Assembly (NCBI RefSeq): GCF_001636345.1
Contig: NZ_KV440945.1
Coordinates: 2,023,631-2,087,630 of the forward strand
DNA from: Cytobacillus gottheilii
GTDB lineage: Bacteria; Bacillota; Bacilli; Bacillales; Cytobacillaceae
DNA: 64,000 nt
Direction of reading: 5' to 3'
Shown: positions 59,743 through 64,000 of the stretch, in pieces
Layout: the number at the start of each line of letters is the position of its first letter
How positions within the stretch are numbered: the first letter of the stretch is position 1
Notes under the pieces: model-generated
What the model was told of the DNA's origin: nothing
Seen by the model: only the letters and a program-made list of their open reading frames with translations
Databases searched by the model: none
Made by a program: the position numbers and the translations under genes

Positions 59743-61133
59743 AGCATTTAACCAATACACTGGCAAAAAAACTTTGGCTCACTGTTACAGCAGCCATTCT
59801 GATTACTATTCTATATTCCTATTTTCTTTCTTATTTATTCTATGAAAAACTTTATGTAGAGGATATTGAAGAATCTTTGTTTGAAGAAGGAATGGCCCTT
59901 GCTGAGGACTATGAAGGCGGACCTTTAACAACGGAGCTTAAGGAACAGGTAGAGTGGTATAACACGAAATCAGACTCTGAGATTTTTATTGTCAGTAATC
60001 CAAGGGAATTAAGTGCTTGTTTGCCGTTTGATATTGATTACGAAACATTAATTGGCGAAGCTGAACGTGAAGAGCTGCTGCAGGGGAATGCAGTTTTTAA
60101 AGAAGGGTTTGAGGAACGCTTTGACCGAAACATTATGGGTGTTATCATTCCTCTTCTTGATCAAGACCGTTTAGAAGGAATTATTTATATTTATTTGCCA
60201 TTAGCCAAAATTACAGAAATCACACAAGACTTTGCTTACCTCTGGATGATTGCTTCCTTTCTATTTCTGATTGTTGCTTTAGGTACAGGTGCATGGCTGG
60301 TTAAAAGACTAACAAAGCCGCTATTAGATATGAAGCAGGCTGCCGATTCGGTTTCAAAAGGAGACTATGGTGTGCATCTGAACATTCAATCCAAGGATGA
60401 AATTGGGGAGCTTGCATTTGCCTTTAACCATATGGCTGATTCAATAAGACGTGAGGATGAAAGAAAGAGGGAGTTTCTTGCAAATGTTTCTCATGAATTG
60501 AGAACTCCTATTTCTTATGTTAAAGGTTATAGTGATGCATTAATGACAAATATGGTTACTTCTGAGGAAGATAGAATTAGATATTTACATTTAATTCATC
60601 GCGAATCTGGAAGAATGGAAAGACTGGTTGGAGATTTATTAGATCTTTCGAAGCTGGAAACAGATGAATATCGATTAGAAAAGATGCCTCTGCCGCTTGC
60701 TCAATTAATTGAAGATGCACTTCAAAAATACGGTTCAACTCTTAAAGAAAAGAAATTATCCTTAATGAAAAATCTGGATCCTGACATTATTATTAATGGT
60801 GACGAAGGGCGAATAGAACAAGTGATTCAAAACATAATGGATAATGCTATTCGATATACAAAAGAAGGCGGAATATCAATTTCTTTATATGCCGCAAAAA
60901 ATGGCTGCTGTATAGAAGTGACTGATACTGGATTAGGAATTCCTCAGGAAGACTTAGAAAAGGTAAAGCAGCGCTTTTATCGTGTCAATAAGGCTAGAAC
61001 GCGGAGTGATGGAGGAACAGGGCTGGGCTTGGCTATTGCAGAGAAGCTTGTCCAGCTGCATGGCGGAGAACTATTGATTTCGAGCAAAGTAAATGAAGGA
61101 ACTACCGTAAAAGTATTGCTGCCAGTCATCTAA
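59739..61133 (+). CDS. Sensor histidine kinase
   Basis: A 464-residue membrane kinase: helix 1 (about 13-34), an acidic extracellular domain (35-165), helix 2 (166-190), HAMP (190-242), phospho-acceptor His near 252 in N-V-S-H-E-L-R-T-P, N box D-N-A-I-R-Y, G1 D-T-G-L-G-I-P and G2 G-G-T-G-L-G-L. It phosphorylates the regulator encoded upstream. The signal is unknown; the co-encoded propeller lipoprotein may take part. Confidence 0.93.
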   Translation: MKHLTNTLAKKLWLTVTAAILITILYSYFLSYLFYEKLYVEDIEESLFEEGMALAEDYEGGPLTTELKEQVEWYNTKSDSEIFIVSNPRELSACLPFDIDYETLIGEAEREELLQGNAVFKEGFEERFDRNIMGVIIPLLDQDRLEGIIYIYLPLAKITEITQDFAYLWMIASFLFLIVALGTGAWLVKRLTKPLLDMKQAADSVSKGDYGVHLNIQSKDEIGELAFAFNHMADSIRREDERKREFLANVSHELRTPISYVKGYSDALMTNMVTSEEDRIRYLHLIHRESGRMERLVGDLLDLSKLETDEYRLEKMPLPLAQLIEDALQKYGSTLKEKKLSLMKNLDPDIIINGDEGRIEQVIQNIMDNAIRYTKEGGISISLYAAKNGCCIEVTDTGLGIPQEDLEKVKQRFYRVNKARTRSDGGTGLGLAIAEKLVQLHGGELLISSKVNEGTTVKVLLPVI

Positions 61134-61143
61134 TAGAGAATTA

Positions 61144-61178
61144 CACAAAGCTTGTCTTTAATAGGCAAGCTTTGTTAC
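61144..61178 (+). terminator. Terminator of the two-component operon
   Basis: ACAAAGCTTGTC and GGCAAGCTTTGT pair around TTTAATA. The following gap to 61500 holds a TATGAT extended -10 (61437) for the next gene and no other structure. Confidence 0.8.
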
Positions 61179-61500
61179 ATATGTGTAATAAACGTAACGG
61201 CAGATCCTCTCCTTAAAACCTGTCAATGCTCATTTCTTAGTATATAATTGGTATTCTCTTAAGCTCATTGCCAATTTAGTATAATAGAACCTTAGAATAA
61301 TTAACCAGCAGAGTTTGAGAAAAACATAGATGGCTATTAAGTTTTACTCATTGCTTCAAATGAATATCACTATTTATGATCTATCAATATACCTATTTGT
61401 TAAATCCTCCCTCAATTATTACGGAAAAACCCGTGGTATGATGATTCTGCAAGCAAGACAGCACAAAAAACTTTACAGATATCAGGGAGGAAACAAATAG

Positions 61501-62520
61501 ATGAATAAAAAAATGATTTTTTCAGTCGCAGCAGCAGCAACACTATTAATGTCAGCACCTGGAATCAATAAAGCAGATGCTGCTTCACCAGTTCAAGCAA
61601 AAGTAGAAACAAAAGTGTATCACTATCAAGCTAGTAATGTGAACTTTGAACAGATCAATAGCATTCTTCAAAAATATATGAAAAACTACTATAATTTAGA
61701 CTTAAATGCATTGCTGCAAAAAACAGCTATTCAGCAGCAGGCTAAACAAGAAACGGCAGTAAAAACACCAGTACAAACAGAAAAGGCAAAAACAAAAGCG
61801 CCGGCAAAAGCACCAGTACAAACTGAAAAGCCAAAAGCAGAAGCACCGGCAAAAGCGCCAGTACAAGCTGAAAAGCCAAAAACAGAAGCACCAGTAAAAG
61901 CACCAGTGCAAACTGAAAAGCCAAAAACAGAAGCACCAGTAAAAGCACCAGTGCAAACTGAAAAGCCAAAAACAGAAGCACCAGTAAAAGCACCAGTGCA
62001 AACTGAAAAGCCAAAAACAGAAGCTCCAGCAAAAGCACCAGTGCAAACTGAAAAACCGAAAGCTGAAACAACTGCTCCAACAGCAAATACACAAACAAAA
62101 GCACCAGCTCAATCAAACACAGCTACTCAAGCAAAATCTCAAGTATCTGCATTCGAACAGCAAGTACTTGATTTAACAAATGCTGAGCGTGCAAAGTATG
62201 GTGTACCTGCTCTTAAGCTTGATACAGAACTTAGCAAGGTAGCGCGTGAAAAGTCAAATGATATGAAAGCAAAAGGTTACTTTGACCATAATAGCCCAAC
62301 ATATGGTTCACCGTTTGATATGATGAAGCAGTTTGGCATTAGCTATAAAACTGCAGGTGAAAACATTGCTATGGGTCAGCGTTCACCACAAGAAGTAGTT
62401 ACTGCATGGATGAACAGTGAAGGACACCGTAAAAACATCTTAAATGCAAACTTCACACATCTTGGTGTAGGTCATGTTGCAGATGGAAATTATTGGACTC
62501 AAATGTTTATCGGAAAATAA
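61501..62520 (+). CDS. Secreted CAP-domain (SCP/YkwD-type) protein with repeat linker
   Basis: A 339-residue exported protein: signal peptide (1-28, ending A-D-A-A-S), a short N-terminal domain with N-F-E-Q-I-N-S-I-L-Q-K-Y, a linker of about seven 15-residue repeats (A-P-V-K-A-P-V-Q-T-E-K-P-K-T-E; about 88-190), and a CAP domain (about 218-339) with N-A-E-R-A-K-Y-G-V, H-N-S-P, G-E-N-I-A and E-G-H-R-K-N-I-L-N. CAP proteins of Bacillus are wall-associated with unclear activity. CAGGGAGG precedes the ATG. Confidence 0.9.
   Translation: MNKKMIFSVAAAATLLMSAPGINKADAASPVQAKVETKVYHYQASNVNFEQINSILQKYMKNYYNLDLNALLQKTAIQQQAKQETAVKTPVQTEKAKTKAPAKAPVQTEKPKAEAPAKAPVQAEKPKTEAPVKAPVQTEKPKTEAPVKAPVQTEKPKTEAPVKAPVQTEKPKTEAPAKAPVQTEKPKAETTAPTANTQTKAPAQSNTATQAKSQVSAFEQQVLDLTNAERAKYGVPALKLDTELSKVAREKSNDMKAKGYFDHNSPTYGSPFDMMKQFGISYKTAGENIAMGQRSPQEVVTAWMNSEGHRKNILNANFTHLGVGHVADGNYWTQMFIGK
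61762..62068 (+). repeat. Tandem 45-bp coding repeats
   Basis: About seven units of 45 bp encode the Lys/Pro/Ala-rich linker. Three consecutive central units (about 61888-62022) are almost identical at DNA level, suggesting recent expansion. Confidence 0.85.
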
Positions 62521-62527
62521 TTTTGTG

Positions 62528-62566
62528 ATAAAGAGCAGCCAGCTGGCTGCTCTTTATTTTTTTTGT
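62528..62566. terminator. Bidirectional terminator
   Basis: AAAGAGCAGCCAG and CTGGCTGCTCTTT form a perfect palindrome with a T run, between the convergent CAP and Hsp20-like genes. Confidence 0.88.
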
Positions 62567-62568
62567 AA

Positions 62569-63060
62569 TCACTCATGTTTAGTAAACTCTATTTCAGTAA
62601 ATTGAGCTTCAGCATTTTTAGGTAATTTTATTTCAAGAATGCCATCCTGATAATTAGCCTTTGATCCTTTCCGTTTTACAGCTGCTGGCAAAGTAATGGT
62701 TGTTTTATCCTCATAAGCAGGGATTGCCTCAATAATCATTTGATTTGATGTATGATATAACTTCATTTGATGAAGCCAGCCTTTATCTTCTATAAATACT
62801 TTTACATAAACATCATCATGGGTATCAAAGACGGAAGCATTCAATTTTGCGGATGTCTGATTATTTTTAGACTCGGCATTTTCAGGGTTAAGACCGCCGA
62901 AAATATCATTGAAGTTTGGCATGCCATTTGATTGCTGGGGAAATACATTTCCCATTATATTATGAACATATTTATTTATTTCTTCCGGTTTCATTTTTTT
63001 AAAATCCTGGAAGTTATTTTTCATTTCTTTATTAAAAGGGAATAAGTTCCACGGAAACAT
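62569..63060 (-). CDS. Hsp20-like protein, GerT/CotP type
   Basis: A 163-residue protein. The N-terminal 60 residues (M-F-P-W-N-L-F-P-F ... I-N-K-Y-V-H-N-I-M) resemble spore coat or germination proteins of the GerT type. The C-terminal part (about 80-160) is a degenerate alpha-crystallin domain (D-D-V-Y-V-K-V-F-I, I-T-L-P-A-A-V, Y-Q-D-G-I-L-E-I-K-L-P-K). It is probably a spore coat or germination protein; a general heat-shock role is less likely. The start at 63060 follows AAAGGATG; longer versions lack a site. Confidence 0.72.
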   Translation of the reverse strand: MFPWNLFPFNKEMKNNFQDFKKMKPEEINKYVHNIMGNVFPQQSNGMPNFNDIFGGLNPENAESKNNQTSAKLNASVFDTHDDVYVKVFIEDKGWLHQMKLYHTSNQMIIEAIPAYEDKTTITLPAAVKRKGSKANYQDGILEIKLPKNAEAQFTEIEFTKHE

Positions 63061-63319
63061 CACAATCATCCTTTCAACAGAGCAAAACAATTAAATGGGT
63101 AAGAATGAATTCATGACTATATTGAGAAAACAATATTACGTTAACATGAAAGCTAGCATGAGTTATATACATGATAATCTATGCATTTGTACCACTTTTT
63201 GTACTTCTAATGTGGTGTAATTTTTTTCATTTTAACGTTTTTGTTGCATATATGAATGGTACTAACTAGTATAATGATAATAGGTCTGTACAATAAAAAA
63301 CAAAACGAGGTAATTATTT

Positions 63320-64000
63320 GTGGGAATAAGAACTGCTTTAATTACAGGAGGAGCAACTGGAATCGGTAAGATGACAGCATATAAACTCGCACAAGAGGGA
63401 ATTAATCTCGTGATTAATTATCGTCACAGTCAGAAAGAAGCGGAAGAACTTTGTCAGCATTTAACAAAAGAATTTGGAACCAATAATATTTGCATCCGAG
63501 GAGATATAACGAACAGTGATGACTGCGAATTTCTTATTAGCGAAGCATTAAAAAAATGTGAATATATTGATATTATTATTCATAATGCCGGTCCCTACAT
63601 ACATGAGCGAAAAAGGATGACAGAATACACATTAGATGAATGGAGATACCTTGTAGACGGCAATTTAAATGCAGTATTTTATTTATCAAAATTAGTCATT
63701 CCTAAAATGAGAGCTCAACAATGGGGACGTATTATCACCATAGGATTTGACCGTGCTGAAGCTTCTTCAGGATGGATCTACAGATCGGCTTTCGCGGCGA
63801 GTAAATCGGCTGTTGCTTCATTAACAAAAACATTGGCAATGGAAGAAGCTCAATATGGCATAACAGCAAATATGATATCACCTGGTGATATTGTGGGCGA
63901 ATGGAAAGAGAAAGAGATAGAGAATGCCATTCATGTGGATGATAAAGATACACCAGTCGGAAGACCGGGAACGGGAGAGGACATTGCAAGATTAATTAGC
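63320..64000 (+). CDS. SDR-family oxidoreductase-like protein (3' truncated by window)
   Basis: 227 residues are visible; the frame is open at the window end. The Rossmann motif T-G-G-A-T-G-I-G (9-16) and N-A-G are present, so it should bind NAD(P). In the active site the usual Y-x-x-x-K reads F-A-A-S-K (Tyr replaced by Phe), and the usual catalytic Ser after the I-x-I strand reads I-T-I-G-F-D. The P-G motif (I-S-P-G-D-I) is kept. The GTG start at 63320 lies behind ACGAGGT. It may be a non-catalytic or altered SDR. The 259-base gap upstream holds only AT-rich sequence with a possible TATAAT-like box. Confidence 0.85.
   Translation, partial: MGIRTALITGGATGIGKMTAYKLAQEGINLVINYRHSQKEAEELCQHLTKEFGTNNICIRGDITNSDDCEFLISEALKKCEYIDIIIHNAGPYIHERKRMTEYTLDEWRYLVDGNLNAVFYLSKLVIPKMRAQQWGRIITIGFDRAEASSGWIYRSAFAASKSAVASLTKTLAMEEAQYGITANMISPGDIVGEWKEKEIENAIHVDDKDTPVGRPGTGEDIARLIS

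Noticed and set aside
61702-62116. Two minus-strand frames opposite the CAP-protein linker (Cys/Phe-rich and Leu-rich)
   Set aside because: They are antisense images of the 45-bp repeats and lack ribosome sites.

Overview
The window looks like chromosome from a low-GC, endospore-forming Bacillaceae species that is not Bacillus subtilis itself. Three things suggest this. Shine-Dalgarno sequences are strong (AGGAGG type) and TTG/GTG starts are frequent. There are many sporulation-linked genes (yjcZ type, spo0M, yodL, a Cse60-like gene, a GerT/CotP-like Hsp20). Gene order follows two B. subtilis neighbourhoods: ypgR-brxA-ypiP-ypjP-thyA-dfrA-ilvA-ypmP-degV-ypmQRS-msrAB-ypqE (about 0-29 kb), and the yodT-kamA-yokU-yozE-yodN-yozD-yodL-deoD-yodJ-ctpA block (30-53.5 kb). 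I saw no rRNA, tRNA, CRISPR array, transposase or phage genes. Gene identities come from reading the proteins and from recall of families; no search was run.

0-4.1 kb: conserved genes (HEAT-repeat YpgR end, bacilliredoxin BrxA, YpiP methyltransferase, an aminotransferase, YpjP). 4.1-14.4 kb: a tellurite-resistance-type (Ter) stress island inserted between ypjP and thyA. It holds TerD, TerC, a HpcH/HpaI-like lyase, a phosphoribosyltransferase-TRSP protein, a StiP/PELOTA protein, a HAD phosphatase, YceG, TelA/YceH and a second TerD. Two extracytoplasmic-function (sigma-W type) promoters precede terD and yceG. The middle genes match the predicted nucleoside-like metabolite module described for Ter systems. 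14.6-24.7 kb: a secreted Pro-Pro endopeptidase-like protease, thyA-dfrA, ilvA, tatA-tatC, ypmP, degV, a nucleoside hydrolase and ypmQRS. 24.8-30.4 kb: a DUF4397 protein, a second-type rsgA behind what looks like a ribosome-controlled attenuator, msrA-msrB, a PTS IIA protein, an SGNH hydrolase and a YjcZ-type spore protein.

30.5-41.5 kb: a lysine degradation cluster. Lysine 2,3-aminomutase (KamA), beta-lysine acetyltransferase (AblB/YodP), an aminotransferase, a CoA-transferase pair and a deacetylase are joined by a GABA-type aminotransferase and an aldehyde dehydrogenase. Together they could carry L-lysine through beta-lysine and 4-aminobutyrate to succinate. A sigma-54 activator gene lies next to a clear sigma-54 promoter in front of kamA. 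41.7-45.2 kb: two exported repeat-rich proteins of unknown function, the first apparently frameshifted.

45.4-64 kb: an alpha/beta hydrolase, the yozE-yodN-yozD-spo0M-yodL-deoD-yodJ-ctpA block, an LCP-family protein, a COG0523 GTPase, small unknown genes, a lipoprotein/response regulator/histidine kinase operon, a CAP-domain protein with a tandem-repeat linker, an Hsp20-like protein, and the 5' part of an SDR-family protein that lacks the usual catalytic Tyr.
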